This document shows positions 10,327 to 20,172 of a DNA stretch of 64,000 nucleotides, in pieces. Origin of the DNA: Bacillota bacterium. GTDB lineage: Bacteria > Bacillota > Clostridia > Christensenellales > Pumilibacteraceae. Made by a program: the position numbers and the translations under genes. Location of the stretch: positions 1 to 64,000 of the forward strand of contig WRLT01000012.1 in NCBI GenBank assembly GCA_009777485.1, in the 5' to 3' direction. The notes beneath the pieces were generated by a model that had not been told where the DNA came from, did no database searches, and worked only from the letters and a program-made list of their open reading frames with translations. Numbering within the stretch: position 1 is the stretch's first letter; each line of letters starts with the position of its first letter.

Positions 10327-13300
10327 TTACTTTTTCTTAGCTTTGGACGGCTTGGTCTTTTTATCTTTTTCTTCTAACTCGTCGTCTAACAAGTCTTCGT
10401 CGGATAAAATACGGTCGGCAAACGGGTCTGCAAAATCGAAGTCCTCGTCGTCGAATAAGCCCGATGCGGGTGCATCGCCGCCGGCAGCCGCGCCGCCCTC
10501 TAAATCGTCGTCAAAAATATTGTCGCCGAAATCCACCTCGTCCTCGCTGTGAATCTTTCCGTCCTCGAAGTGTTTTTTGCGGCGCACGGTTTCTTCTTGC
10601 TCGCCCTCATCCTCAATCAGCTCTTTAATGCCGATTTCCTGCTTGCCGTCGGTTAATACCTTAACGTCTAACGAAAGCGCTTGCAATTCTTTAATTAAAA
10701 CCTTAAACGATTCCGGCACGCCCGGCTCGGAGATATTAAGCCCTTTTACGATAGACTCGTATGTTTTTACACGCCCTACTACGTCGTCGGACTTTACGGT
10801 CATAATTTCTTGCAGGATATTTGCCGCGCCGTATGCGTACAGTGCCCAAACCTCCATTTCGCCGAAACGCTGTCCGCCGAATTGCGCCTTTCCGCCTAAC
10901 GGCTGCTGCGTTACCAACGAATATGGGCCCGTAGAACGCGCATGGATTTTATCGTCTACTAAGTGAATCAGTTTAATCATGTACATTTGCCCGACAGTGG
11001 CGCGGTTTTCAAACGGCTCGCCCGTGCGCCCGTCGTACATCTGAACCTTGCCGTCTACCTTGCCTTCGGAATTGGTAAAGCCGTTTTCTAACAATAGCTT
11101 TTTAATGTCTGCCTCGTTTGCGCCGTCGAATACAGGGGTAGCGATTTTCCAGCCTAAGGCTTTGGCTACAAGCCCTAAGTGAACCTCTAAAACTTGTCCG
11201 ATATTCATACGCGACGGAACGCCTAACGGATTAAGCACGATATCAAGCGGCGTACCGTCCGCCATAAACGGCATATCCTCTTCGGGCAGAATACGCGAAA
11301 TAACACCCTTGTTTCCGTGCCGTCCCGCCATCTTGTCGCCTACGGAGATTTTACGTTTTTGCGCGATATATACGCGCACCAGTTTATTAACGCCGGGACT
11401 CATTTCGTCTTTATTTGCCCGCGTAAATACTTTTACGTCTACAACAATACCGCCCTCGCCGTTCGGAACGCGCAACGACGTATCGCGCACCTCGCGCGCC
11501 TTTTCACCGAAAATCGCGCGCAATAAGCGTTCTTCCGGCGTTAATTCCGTTTCGCCCTTAGGGGTAACCTTGCCTACTAAAATATCGCCCGATTTAACCT
11601 CTGCGCCCACCAGTACAACGCCGTCTGCGTCTAGGTTGCGCAAAGCGTCCTCGCCGATGTTGGGGATATCGCGCGTAATTTCTTCTTCGCCCAACTTGGT
11701 ATCGCGGGCTTCCATTTCGTGTTCTTCGATATGGATAGAGGTAAACACGTCATTTTTAACCATTTTTTCGTTTACTAAAATGGCGTCCTCGTAGTTGTAG
11801 CCCTCCCAACTCATAAAGCCGATAAGCACGTTTCTGCCTAGCGCAAGTTCGGCGTTTTCGGTAGAATGTCCGTCCGCTAAAACCTGTCCTGCTTTAACCT
11901 TATCGCCCTTAGACACAATAGGATGCTGATTGACGCACGTGCCTTGGTTAGAACCGATAAACTTTTTAAGGCTGTACTGCATTTTTTTGCCGTCGTGTTC
12001 TTTAATAATGATAGTGTCTGCATCTACGTAGCTAACCGTACCGTCTGCGCGCGCTAACACCATAACGCCCGAATCGTAGGCGATTTTATGTTCGATGCCC
12101 GTGCCGACAATCGGTGCTTCGGGGCATAAAAGCGGAACGGCTTGCCGCTGCATGTTAGAACCCATTAGCGCGCGGTTGGTATCGTCGTTTTCTAAAAACG
12201 GTATCAGCGCGGTAGCAACCGAAATCATTTGGCGCGGGCTTACGTCGATATAGTCTATTTCGTTGCGCGGACGCTCGGAGATGTCGTCCCAGTGGCGCAT
12301 TAAAATACGTTCATTTTTTAAGCAGCCGTTTTCGTCTAGCGGCTCGCTTGCTTGGGCAACGGCGTAGCGGTCTTCTTCGTCTGCCGATAAGTAGTGAACC
12401 TCGCCCGTTACCTTGCCCGTATCCTTGTCCACCTTGCGGTAAGGAGCTTCGATAAAGCCGTATTCGTTGATACGCGCAAAGCTAGAAAGCGAACTGATAA
12501 GCCCGATGTTTTGACCTTCGGGTGTTTCAATCGGACAAAGGCGCGAATAGTGCGTATAGTGAACGTCGCGCACTTCAAAGCTTGCGCGCTCGCGGTTTAA
12601 GCCGCCCGGCCCTAACGCGGACAGCTTGCGCTTATGCGTTAAGTCGGCAATCGGGTTGGTTTCGTCCATAAACTGCGACAGCTGACTCGAACCGAAAAAT
12701 TCTTTAATCGCGCTGCTTATGGGGCGGATATTCATAAGGCTTTGCGGCGTAACCTCTGCCTCGTTTTGAATTTGCATGCGCTCGCGGATAACGCGCTCTA
12801 AGCGGGCAATACCGATGCGAAACTGATTTTGCAGCAATTCGCCCACGCTGCGCACACGGCGGTTGCCTAAGTGGTCTATGTTGTCGCAGCGTCCTACGCC
12901 GCAACGCAAGCCTAATATATAGTTAATGGTTGCGATAACGTCTTCGATGAGTAAATGGCGCGAAATAAGCTTGTCGCGGTTATCGGTTATCAGCTTTTCT
13001 AATTTTACTTTGTCGCTGCCTGCTTTTTCAATGAGTTGTTTTAACAGCGGATAATAAACCTTTTCGTTAATGCCCAGCGATTTAGGCTCGGCGGAAATAA
13101 AGCCGCGAATATCTACGTGCGCGTTTCCGATAATGGTATGCACGCGCGTCTCGCCCGCTCCCGCGTCTGCTTGCACGGGTACCTCGTTAATGCCCGCGTT
13201 TTGAATTTGTATCGCCAAAGGCTCTTCTATGAGGCTGCCCTCTTTGGCGTGCACAACGCCGTCCGCGTCTACGATGTCGGCGGCGGCAACTTTGCCCGTA

Positions 13301-14232
13301 AGCCTTGCGGCTAAGCTTAGCTTTTTGTTGTACTTGTAACGTCCCACGCGGGAGAGGTCGTATTTGCGGCGGTCGAAGAAAAGATTTTCTAAGTAGGTTT
13401 TTATGGATTCGATGTGCGGAACTTCACCGGGACGCAGCTTTCGGTTAAGCTCGATAATGCCGTCGTCGGAGGTTTTGTTTACGTCTTTATCCAATGTAGA
13501 CTTAATTAAAGGGTCTTGATGAAAAACAGCGGCAAGGCTTTCGTCGGACGAAAAATCAAAGCCGGGATTTATCCATGCGCGTTTTTCGTTGGCTAAAAAC
13601 TTAGGGTCGCTTACAATTCCCGAAAGGGCGCGCATAAGCACGCTAGCTTGAATTTTGCGCGTGCGGTCTACTTGCACCCACAAAATATTTTTGTCGTCTT
13701 CGTTAAATTCTAACCACGCGCCGCGCGAAGGAATGTTGGTGGCGGTATAGCGCGGCTGACCGGTTTTCATATCGTGCGTGAAATCAAAATACACGCCGGG
13801 CGAACGAACCAGCTGGCTAACCACTACGCGCTCGGCGCCGTTTATAATAAACGAACCGTTAGGCGTCATAAGCGGAAAATCGCCCATGTAAACCTCTTGG
13901 TCGATAACCTCGCCCGTTTCGGTTTTGATTTGCCGCACGTTTACGCGCAGCGGCGCGGCGTAGGTTGCGTCGCGGTCTTTACATTCTTTTTCGGTATACT
14001 TGGGCTTGTCTTCAAGCCTGTAATCTAAAAAATGCAGCTCGATACGGTTTGAAAAATCCGTTATCGGGGAAAAATCACGAAACACCTCTCCGATTCCGTT
14101 TTCGATAAAATCGCGGTAGCTGGATTTTTGCACCTCGATTAAAAACGGGATATCAATAATTTCTTCGGTTTTTCCGAATGAAATACGTTCTGTGTTCCCG
14201 TATTTAACCTTCTTCGTTACTCTCTCGGCCAT
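10327..14232 (-). CDS. rpoB: RNA polymerase beta subunit
   Basis: The 1301-residue protein matches bacterial beta throughout. The rifampicin pocket (near residue 510) reads [14 protein letters not shown] and later [13 protein letters not shown], with the usual Asp, His and Ser, so no resistance change is visible. The last 80 or so residues after the conserved beta end form a very acidic Asp/Glu-rich tail closing in a Lys-rich tip (KPSKAKKK), a disordered extension. AAGGAG lies 13 bases before the ATG. The usual rplJ-rplL genes are not upstream; a small XRE gene takes their place. Confidence 0.98.
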   Translation of the reverse strand: MAERVTKKVKYGNTERISFGKTEEIIDIPFLIEVQKSSYRDFIENGIGEVFRDFSPITDFSNRIELHFLDYRLEDKPKYTEKECKDRDATYAAPLRVNVRQIKTETGEVIDQEVYMGDFPLMTPNGSFIINGAERVVVSQLVRSPGVYFDFTHDMKTGQPRYTATNIPSRGAWLEFNEDDKNILWVQVDRTRKIQASVLMRALSGIVSDPKFLANEKRAWINPGFDFSSDESLAAVFHQDPLIKSTLDKDVNKTSDDGIIELNRKLRPGEVPHIESIKTYLENLFFDRRKYDLSRVGRYKYNKKLSLAARLTGKVAAADIVDADGVVHAKEGSLIEEPLAIQIQNAGINEVPVQADAGAGETRVHTIIGNAHVDIRGFISAEPKSLGINEKVYYPLLKQLIEKAGSDKVKLEKLITDNRDKLISRHLLIEDVIATINYILGLRCGVGRCDNIDHLGNRRVRSVGELLQNQFRIGIARLERVIRERMQIQNEAEVTPQSLMNIRPISSAIKEFFGSSQLSQFMDETNPIADLTHKRKLSALGPGGLNRERASFEVRDVHYTHYSRLCPIETPEGQNIGLISSLSSFARINEYGFIEAPYRKVDKDTGKVTGEVHYLSADEEDRYAVAQASEPLDENGCLKNERILMRHWDDISERPRNEIDYIDVSPRQMISVATALIPFLENDDTNRALMGSNMQRQAVPLLCPEAPIVGTGIEHKIAYDSGVMVLARADGTVSYVDADTIIIKEHDGKKMQYSLKKFIGSNQGTCVNQHPIVSKGDKVKAGQVLADGHSTENAELALGRNVLIGFMSWEGYNYEDAILVNEKMVKNDVFTSIHIEEHEMEARDTKLGEEEITRDIPNIGEDALRNLDADGVVLVGAEVKSGDILVGKVTPKGETELTPEERLLRAIFGEKAREVRDTSLRVPNGEGGIVVDVKVFTRANKDEMSPGVNKLVRVYIAQKRKISVGDKMAGRHGNKGVISRILPEEDMPFMADGTPLDIVLNPLGVPSRMNIGQVLEVHLGLVAKALGWKIATPVFDGANEADIKKLLLENGFTNSEGKVDGKVQMYDGRTGEPFENRATVGQMYMIKLIHLVDDKIHARSTGPYSLVTQQPLGGKAQFGGQRFGEMEVWALYAYGAANILQEIMTVKSDDVVGRVKTYESIVKGLNISEPGVPESFKVLIKELQALSLDVKVLTDGKQEIGIKELIEDEGEQEETVRRKKHFEDGKIHSEDEVDFGDNIFDDDLEGGAAAGGDAPASGLFDDEDFDFADPFADRILSDEDLLDDELEEKDKKTKPSKAKKK

Positions 14233-14372
14233 ACTAAAACTATTACTCCTTGGGGTTTAGGTTTAAATTGAAATTTATTTAAATACGCAAAAAAACTCCC
14301 GCCATAAAACGCAGCTTTTCGCGAATTTTGTCGGGGTTAAATTTTCACTCGTGCAGAATGTCGCATTTTAGC

Positions 14373-14402
14373 ATTCTATCATAATTAGTCAAGCCGTGTC
14401 AA
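14373..14402 (-). promoter_or_regulatory. rpoBC promoter region
   Basis: Minus-strand TTGACA (14402-14397), 18 bases, TAGAAT (14378-14373). A second, overlapping pair, TTGACT with TAAAAT at 16 bases, starts ten bases further downstream, so tandem start sites are possible. The leader is about 130 bases, with no recognised riboregulator in the 14233-14372 stretch. Confidence 0.6.
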
Positions 14403-14470
14403 CAGTTTTAACACAGCTTTTTAAAAAAATATTCCTAAAATATAAAAAAATTTTTCGGGAATTTTTTAAG

Positions 14471-14677
14471 TTAATCCTCCTCCTCCCCTAATAAATAATC
14501 GGTGCTTACGCCGAAATACCTTGCAAGCTGAACCAAATAATCGCTGGTGATATCCGCTTTGCCGTTTTCCCACCTGCTGATTGAAACGCCGCTTACATTA
14601 ATTATCTTACCTAGACTATTTAAGGATATTTCTTTTTCTGACCTTAATTCTTTTAGACGTTCACAAAACTTTCTCAT
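14471..14677 (-). CDS. Small XRE-family helix-turn-helix regulator
   Basis: The 68-residue product is almost entirely one Cro/CI-type HTH: LKELRSEKEISLNSLGKII is followed by the recognition helix region VSGVSISRWENGKA and the closing YFGVSTDYLLGEEED. There is no second domain, so it would act as a DNA-binding dimer. It reads away from the 81-residue gene at 14752 across two palindromes sharing a core, its likely operators. TATAAT at 14688-14683 is only five bases before the ATG and no RBS is visible, so the mRNA may be leaderless. It lies upstream of rpoB on the same strand; autoregulation is inferred. Confidence 0.85.
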   Translation of the reverse strand: MRKFCERLKELRSEKEISLNSLGKIINVSGVSISRWENGKADITSDYLVQLARYFGVSTDYLLGEEED

Positions 14678-14688
14678 ATATAATTATA

Positions 14689-14712
14689 TTATGCAACTTA
14701 TAAGTTGCATAA
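14689..14712. promoter_or_regulatory. Palindromic operator 1 (XRE side)
   Basis: A perfect 24-bp palindrome centred on ACTTATAAGT, with flanks TTATGCA and TGCATAA. It sits directly behind the -10 TATAAT of the XRE gene, covering the expected spacer and -35 region. It shares its 10-bp core with operator 2. Confidence 0.7.
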
Positions 14713-14715
14713 TTC

Positions 14716-14744
14716 TTGACTTTACTTATAAGTAAAGGTATAAT
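14716..14744 (+). promoter_or_regulatory. Promoter of the 81-residue gene, with operator in its spacer
   Basis: TTGACT (14716-14721), 17 bases, TATAAT (14739-14744). The spacer is nearly filled by operator 2, so a bound repressor would directly exclude RNA polymerase. The ATG at 14752 begins seven bases after the -10. Confidence 0.75.
14720..14737. promoter_or_regulatory. Palindromic operator 2 (between -35 and -10)
   Basis: A perfect 18-bp palindrome, CTTTACTTATAAGTAAAG, sharing the core ACTTATAAGT with operator 1. The two centres are 28 bp apart, between two and three helical turns. The likely ligand is the adjacent XRE protein (inference). Confidence 0.7.
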
Positions 14745-14751
14745 TAGGTAT

Positions 14752-14997
14752 ATGGACGTTATCAACGCAGTTATACAATCTATAAAAAAGACGCGTCCTT
14801 GCTTGTGGCTTTTAGAACGTACAGGACAGTATCCTGTTTTATTAAGCACCGACGATGTGAAAGACGATATGCTTTATTTTTTAACATGCTTTGCGCAAGA
14901 TGTATTGTGCATTGCAAACTCTAAGGAGTCCGACTGCAAAAACATGGCACGCTTGCGCACCTTAATAAAAAAAGTAGGCTTTGAGGGCGTTACTTAA
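14752..14997 (+). CDS. Hypothetical 81-residue protein
   Basis: A short soluble protein with four cysteines, no signal peptide and no family I recognise; its C-terminal half (KNMARLRTLIKKVGFEG) looks helical and basic. It deserves to be called because it has a near-consensus promoter with an operator and opposes an XRE regulator. The ATG at 14752 is chosen because an earlier one at 14716 would lie in the -35. No RBS is seen apart from AGGTA adjacent to the ATG, so leaderless translation is likely. It could be an effector, antirepressor or small partner of the XRE protein; none of this is shown. Confidence 0.55.
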   Translation: MDVINAVIQSIKKTRPCLWLLERTGQYPVLLSTDDVKDDMLYFLTCFAQDVLCIANSKESDCKNMARLRTLIKKVGFEGVT

Positions 14998-15164
14998 CTG
15001 TTCGGTTAAATAGCAATGTAAGCAGTTAAGTTGTAAAACATGATAGTATTTAAAGCAATGAAAAACTTTGCAAATAAGTTGACAATAGATAGAAATTACT
15101 TGTATAATGTAGGTAGCAAGTTTATTTGTGTACTTAAAATTTAATTATTCGGAGGTTGAGACTT
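14998..15164 (+). other. Intergenic leader with inverted repeat
   Basis: ACTTAACTG at 14992-15000, containing the previous stop codon, is repeated inverted at 15023-15031, a possible weak terminator stem. The rest holds the promoter and leader of the lipoprotein-subtilase cluster. Confidence 0.35.
15079..15108 (+). promoter_or_regulatory. Promoter of the twin-lipoprotein/subtilase cluster
   Basis: TTGACA (15079-15084), 18 bases, TATAAT (15103-15108). It precedes three genes in one direction with short gaps and strong ribosome binding sites, so they are probably cotranscribed. Confidence 0.7.
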
Positions 15165-15887
15165 ATGCGTAAAAGGATTATGGTGGTAGTAACGATTGTG
15201 GCGTTATGCTTTTGTATTTTTGCATTTAGCGGGTGTAAAGAAGGCGAAATTTTTGAAGACTTGCTAGAAAAACATAAAGAAACAACTAAGCGGGAGTTAT
15301 CTGCTTATCCCGTTTATTCAGGACAACGGCATTACGGTGAGGCAGTATGGGCAGCGATTGAAAGCATTATTGCAGAGGGAAAAAATAAAATTGATACGGC
15401 CGTTAATGTAGAGGAAATAGCTTCTGCTTTGCTTTGGGCAAAAAACGGCATAGACGATTTGCCGTTGGTGATTGAACCGTTGGGTGAAATTGATTTTTCT
15501 ATTAGCTTTATAAATGCCGCGCACGGAAATCATTTAAGCACACATTGCTTGCTAACTACCTTACAATCCCCCGAAGAATTGAATGTAGTACTTGAAGGCA
15601 GACAAAACACAGAGCGCGTAGCCCGAAAATATACCAAAGAGTTTTTTAACGACAATGCGTTAATTTTTTATGCTTTTTACGTTGATATAAAGTTTTATTG
15701 GTTCAATTCTATCACGATTCAAAAAACCGAAAACAATTTATTTATTAAGTCGGAATTCTTTCTTACCGTATCAAGTCCAGCAGAGACGTACCCTGTTGTC
15801 ATCATGGAGATTAATAAATCGGTTTTAGAAGATATCGAAACGCTTACGACAGAACATGAATTTGCACCGCAAATTTGGCTTCCATAA
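15165..15887 (+). CDS. Lipoprotein, paralogue A
   Basis: The 240-residue product has a signal peptide ending in FAFSGC. The ATG at 15165 has GGAGG nine bases upstream and is preferred to an in-frame TTG three codons earlier. The mature part has a helical segment with repeated I-A/I-I-A-E-G-K motifs and KNGIDDLPL, then a beta-rich half. It is clearly paralogous to the next gene: both share the signal peptide, AYP, HY, GRQN-ER-RKY and FF-NAL-F-AF. I recognise no named family. Neighbouring a secreted subtilase, it may be a surface partner, substrate or inhibitor; that is inference. Confidence 0.85.
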   Translation: MRKRIMVVVTIVALCFCIFAFSGCKEGEIFEDLLEKHKETTKRELSAYPVYSGQRHYGEAVWAAIESIIAEGKNKIDTAVNVEEIASALLWAKNGIDDLPLVIEPLGEIDFSISFINAAHGNHLSTHCLLTTLQSPEELNVVLEGRQNTERVARKYTKEFFNDNALIFYAFYVDIKFYWFNSITIQKTENNLFIKSEFFLTVSSPAETYPVVIMEINKSVLEDIETLTTEHEFAPQIWLP

Positions 15888-15919
15888 TTTTTGAAAATTA
15901 TATCAAAGGAGTTAATCTC

Positions 15920-16606
15920 ATGAAAAAAAGATTTTTATGTATAGTTACGGCGGTTGTGCTAGTTTTTTTAGCTTTTGCGTTTAGCGGATGCGATGCGCTT
16001 TCGGCCTATAAAGAAGACGCTATACAGCAGTTAAATGCCTATCCGTCAAGCAGTGAGCAATGGCATTATAGAACAACAGATTGGCTGCATATTCAAAACC
16101 TTATAGCGGACGGACAAACGCAAATCGACGCGGCTAAAAACAAAGCTGCTGTAGATACCGCGTTGCTTGCGTCTAAAAATCAAATTGACGCAGTTCCGCT
16201 TAATATTCAAAGAGCGGGCGAAGTAGATTTTATAGTCGGCTTTGTTAATGTTGGATTTATAAATGAACTTGCAAATAGCTTGCAAGCCTTAATAAATACC
16301 ACGCAAGAATTAGACGCAACACTTAAAGGCAGACAAAACATAGAGCGTGCGACACGGAAATACTCTGCGCAGTTTTTTGTAGAAAATGCGCTAGTTTTTT
16401 GTGCATTTACATCGGGCAACCAATTACAGGGTATTAATGCGGTTGCCCTTACTATCAATCAAACTGAATTAATCGTTACTGTTGATGTAAACAGCACCAT
16501 GTTAACTGTAGTGGATTATGGCACAATCTTGATAGAGGTAAAAAAATCGGACGTATCAGAGATTACAAGTTTACGTCTAGAAAATCCATTTGAATTTATT
16601 AGGTAG
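15920..16606 (+). CDS. Lipoprotein, paralogue B
   Basis: The 228-residue product starts at the ATG at 15920, preceded by AAAGGAG, and 15 codons after the first in-frame possibility, which would spoil the signal peptide. The lipobox is FAFSGC. It aligns with paralogue A over its length (ALLASKNQIDAVPL, GRQNIERATRKY, FFVENALVF), so the pair arose by tandem duplication. The gap to paralogue A is 32 bases and to the subtilase 30 bases. Function unknown. Confidence 0.85.
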   Translation: MKKRFLCIVTAVVLVFLAFAFSGCDALSAYKEDAIQQLNAYPSSSEQWHYRTTDWLHIQNLIADGQTQIDAAKNKAAVDTALLASKNQIDAVPLNIQRAGEVDFIVGFVNVGFINELANSLQALINTTQELDATLKGRQNIERATRKYSAQFFVENALVFCAFTSGNQLQGINAVALTINQTELIVTVDVNSTMLTVVDYGTILIEVKKSDVSEITSLRLENPFEFIR

Positions 16607-16636
16607 AAATTTTTAATTAAACAGGAGGATAAAACA

Positions 16637-19036
16637 ATGAAAAAACGGGTTTCAGTAGGGTTGTCAATTTTGATGGTGTTGTTTATGTGCATGGCGCAAG
16701 GCGTTTCCATAGCGGACAAGTCAAGCGCGGAAGCTACGCAAGAAGAAAGCTTTTTTGAAGAAAAGTTTTACAGCCGTGCAACGTTAGAGGACGAATTTGC
16801 GGACGATAGGGTTTTGCTGGTACTAAACAAGCAAGAAACGCAGCTTTTTAGAAATAATTTTTCCGCGCGGGATTTTGTAGAAGCAGGCGTAGCAGAAGTA
16901 AAAGAGTTAACGCAAGCCGCAAGAGAAACATTGCAAGAGCAAATACAGACACGGCAGGCAGATGTTGTACCGCCGCAAGAAACGGGCGGCATGGAAATAA
17001 ATGAGGATAGTTTTAGAACTATTTTAAGCCTTACGCTACATACACGCGGCAAAGAAAATGTATTAGAAGCTATAAAAAAATTAGAGCGGCGCAGCGATGT
17101 ACTCAGCGCAGAGCCAGACTATGCACTACAACTAACTTCGGAAAATCCAAATGATTTTTGTTTTCGCGCAGGAATTCAATGGGGTTTGAACGGCGCGTTT
17201 GGCATAAACGCGCCTGCTGCGTGGGGAATAACAACGGGTTCGTCCGACATTAGAGTAGGGGTTATTGATACGGGGATACAAGCTAACCACCCCGATTTAA
17301 TCAATCGTATGGATACAAACTTAAGTAGAGATTTCATATTGCCTGCGCCGCATATTCCGAATGCCGTTGCAGATTTAAATGGACACGGGACTCATGTTGC
17401 GGGAATAATAGGGGCGCAGGGTAATAATGTTATCGGTATTTCTGGTGTTGCCCAAAATGTGCGCTTAGTTTCATTAAATGTATTTACAGGAGTTCCTACT
17501 CATGGCGGAGCAGACCTATACGCATCGGGCGTTGTTTTAGCAATTAGTCATGCAACTGCGCATAAAATTCCTATTTTAAATAACAGCAATGGAAATAGAG
17601 ATTACTTTTTTTCAGACAGTACAATATTTGCATTAGAAACCTCAATAAAAAACTATCCTGGTTTATTTGTAACTACTGCGGGCAATGATAACAGCAATAA
17701 TGACAGTGCCGTACAAATTCCTGCAAATTATCGGTTACCCAACTTAATTTCGGTAGGCGCAATAAAACAAAACGGCGATAAATGGGAGAAGTCAAATTTT
17801 GGCGCGCGTACCGTAGACCTTTTTGCACCAGGCGATGGAATTATTAGCACTTTTCCTGAAACTTTTTTTGGAAGTACTGATACTCAAATTTTACCAGGCT
17901 ATGCCCTTACATCTGGTACATCTATGGCTGCACCACACGTTTCGGGGGTAGCTGCCCTTTTGCTATCAGAATATCCTCGCTTAACAGCAACAGACTTAAA
18001 ACAAATAATCCTAGCAAGCGTTACTAAGGATTCGCGGCTTACTAATTTATGTGTTTCGGGCGGTAGATTAAATGCGCACGCCGCGCTAACGCTTGCCGCT
18101 GAATGGTTGCCTCCGCAAGAAAGCTATCTAAGAGAAACGCGCAGTAGCGGAACATATAATTACCTCTTTGCTATGGGTGGGCAAAAATCTATCCGCTTAA
18201 TAGAATTGGGGCTTTTGCATAGCATTCAGATTACTAGAATGCCTTCGGGTACATCGTTGGGAAATTTAACCACCGCAAATCCTCTGCTAAACTTTACCGT
18301 TGCGGCGGGCGAACGGATTCGCGTTAGAATAATTGGGCTGTCTAGCAGAGAATCTACCTACGCTATCATGCAATCCCCTACCTTAGTTACGCAGAATAAT
18401 CCCTCCGAAATTTTTGTGCAAGGGGGGTTCCGCTACGAAACTACCGTTGAGTATCACTCGGGCGGAATAGATTCGTATGTTACGTTTTTAACGGGCGGAA
18501 GTAAGACGGTTCAGCAAACCAGCCCGCTTATCATGCAAGGCGGTTCACTTTTGGTAGTGCTGAGAATAAATCCAAACGGCACAGTAACGCGGGTGGGAGA
18601 TACGGCTAATATAAACGGCAGAGTAAATTTTACTGCTGTTGCGGGCGAACGCTACCGCATAAATCCACAGAACGCTTTATCGTTTGCTATACTGCAAAGC
18701 CCGTTGCAGATTGCGTCTTTTGAGCCGCGCGGGGTAACGGTGTACCCTGGCTATTCGCACGAAATCAGTGCGCAGTTTAAGCAAAATGCTAACGGCAGTT
18801 GGAGTGGTTTTAGTATATATATTACCTTTACTACGGGCGGCACAAAAAGCATAACCTTACCGCCTGTGCCGTTTTCGTTTATGCTGTACCGCATTAACTC
18901 TGCGACGGGCGCGGAAACGGTAGTAGCTCCTATGCAAGGCGCAACGTTTACCGCCTCTCCGATGGAGGAGTTTAGATTACACCGCGCCAACAGCACTCCG
19001 CTGGCTACTACCGCAACGGCAATTATTTGGGGATAG
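16637..19036 (+). CDS. Secreted subtilisin-family serine protease (S8)
   Basis: The 799-residue protein has a Sec signal peptide (1-26, no lipobox Cys), an inhibitor-I9-like propeptide region (about 50-165) and a full S8 domain (about 180-490). Catalytic residues are Asp211 (VIDTGI), His250 (GHGTHVAG) and Ser429 (SGTSMAAPHVSG), with oxyanion Asn350 (TTAGN). The C-terminal 300 residues hold two or three beta-rich repeats sharing AAGER-R/Y and TGG-K phrases, probably substrate- or wall-binding. No LPXTG or other anchor is seen. AGGAGG lies before the ATG. The end overlaps convergent ddl by 14 bases. The two upstream lipoproteins suggest a functional module, the main point of interest. Confidence 0.95.
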   Translation: MKKRVSVGLSILMVLFMCMAQGVSIADKSSAEATQEESFFEEKFYSRATLEDEFADDRVLLVLNKQETQLFRNNFSARDFVEAGVAEVKELTQAARETLQEQIQTRQADVVPPQETGGMEINEDSFRTILSLTLHTRGKENVLEAIKKLERRSDVLSAEPDYALQLTSENPNDFCFRAGIQWGLNGAFGINAPAAWGITTGSSDIRVGVIDTGIQANHPDLINRMDTNLSRDFILPAPHIPNAVADLNGHGTHVAGIIGAQGNNVIGISGVAQNVRLVSLNVFTGVPTHGGADLYASGVVLAISHATAHKIPILNNSNGNRDYFFSDSTIFALETSIKNYPGLFVTTAGNDNSNNDSAVQIPANYRLPNLISVGAIKQNGDKWEKSNFGARTVDLFAPGDGIISTFPETFFGSTDTQILPGYALTSGTSMAAPHVSGVAALLLSEYPRLTATDLKQIILASVTKDSRLTNLCVSGGRLNAHAALTLAAEWLPPQESYLRETRSSGTYNYLFAMGGQKSIRLIELGLLHSIQITRMPSGTSLGNLTTANPLLNFTVAAGERIRVRIIGLSSRESTYAIMQSPTLVTQNNPSEIFVQGGFRYETTVEYHSGGIDSYVTFLTGGSKTVQQTSPLIMQGGSLLVVLRINPNGTVTRVGDTANINGRVNFTAVAGERYRINPQNALSFAILQSPLQIASFEPRGVTVYPGYSHEISAQFKQNANGSWSGFSIYITFTTGGTKSITLPPVPFSFMLYRINSATGAETVVAPMQGATFTASPMEEFRLHRANSTPLATTATAIIWG

Positions 19037-20123
19037 AGTATGCGGATTCGTAGACGTATTTAAGTTCGTCTGCGTCGCGCTTGGTTTTTAGTGCGATGTC
19101 AACTAACCGCGCGCATAAATCGGCAAAACTTAGGGCGTTGCTGCCTTTGTCAAACAAATAATGCGACAGCGCGCCGGGGATGGTGTTGATTTCGTTTACG
19201 TACAGCTGTTTGCCGTCGTATAAAAAGTCGATGCGGGCAACGCCCTCTGCACCGATTGCGCTAAATGCGCGGCGGGCTAAGCTTTTAACCTTTTCTGCTA
19301 ACTCTTGGGGGATGTCCGCAGGAAACACGCGGCCGGGATTTCCTTTATACTTACCTTTGCGCTCGTATTTGTCGGCGTAGGATAAAAATTCTTTAAAATC
19401 TACGGGCTGCTCAATCTCGCTTGCGGTTATCTCCGCGCCGCTGCCTAAAACGGCGCAGTTCAGCTCGGTAAAATCGGTAAGCGCGTTTTCTACCACTACG
19501 GCGTTAGACCACATAAACCCCGCCGCAACCGCCTCGAACAGTTGCGGATATTCGTGCGCTACCGCTATCCCGATGCTGCTGCCGCCTGAGGCGGGCTTTA
19601 CTATCATAGGAAAGCGCAGGTTTTTTTTGATTTGTTCTACTACCGCGTAAAGCCCGTCGTTGTATTCGGCGCGGGTAAAGCCTACATACGGCAGTACGGG
19701 CAAAGACGCTTGGGTAAAAAGCTTTTTCATAAGCGTTTTATCCATGCCTACGGCGGACGCGGCTACCCCGCTTCCTGTAAACGGAATTCCGCACAGCGTT
19801 AAAAGCCCTTGTATGCAGCCGTCCTCGCCGCCGAACCCGTGCGTGGCTAAAATCGCTGCATCCAACGTATGGATTACTTTTCCCTTTGTGTCGTACAAGC
19901 ACGGCGCGGGCGGCATGAGTGCGACGCGCGTTTTTTTTACGTGCGCGCTTTTTTTAAACGCCTCCATAGTGTCAAAGCGTCCCGTCCAAAACGCGCCGCT
20001 AGGGTCGATAAAAACGGGAATTGCTTCAAAGCGTCCGCGCAGTGCGCGCAAGGTCTGTACGCCCGTAATAACGCTGATGTTATGCTCGCACGACTTTCCG
20101 CCGAAAAAAACCGCAACCTTCAT
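19023..20123 (-). CDS. ddl: D-alanine--D-alanine ligase
   Basis: Ddl makes the D-Ala-D-Ala dipeptide for MurF using ATP. The 366-residue ATP-grasp protein begins VAVFFGGKSCEHNISVI, the Ddl N-terminal loop, and carries the ATP-binding PMIVKPASGGSSIG segment and the C-terminal metal-binding RIDFLY and VNEINTIPG. It is the last gene of the minus-strand envelope operon beginning near 25797. No strong RBS is visible. Its stop lies inside the 3' end of the convergent protease gene. Vancomycin-type D-lactate ligases share the fold, but no van genes accompany it and the general Ddl assignment is preferred. Confidence 0.93.
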   Translation of the reverse strand: MKVAVFFGGKSCEHNISVITGVQTLRALRGRFEAIPVFIDPSGAFWTGRFDTMEAFKKSAHVKKTRVALMPPAPCLYDTKGKVIHTLDAAILATHGFGGEDGCIQGLLTLCGIPFTGSGVAASAVGMDKTLMKKLFTQASLPVLPYVGFTRAEYNDGLYAVVEQIKKNLRFPMIVKPASGGSSIGIAVAHEYPQLFEAVAAGFMWSNAVVVENALTDFTELNCAVLGSGAEITASEIEQPVDFKEFLSYADKYERKGKYKGNPGRVFPADIPQELAEKVKSLARRAFSAIGAEGVARIDFLYDGKQLYVNEINTIPGALSHYLFDKGSNALSFADLCARLVDIALKTKRDADELKYVYESAYSIPK

Positions 20124-20172
20124 ACTTCATGGTATGCAAAGGATTGCGTTTTGGAGAATGGAAAATATAAAA

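Noticed and set aside
19023-20123. Vancomycin-resistance D-Ala-D-Lac ligase
   Set aside because: No vanH, vanX or regulatory genes nearby and sequence fits ordinary Ddl within an envelope operon.
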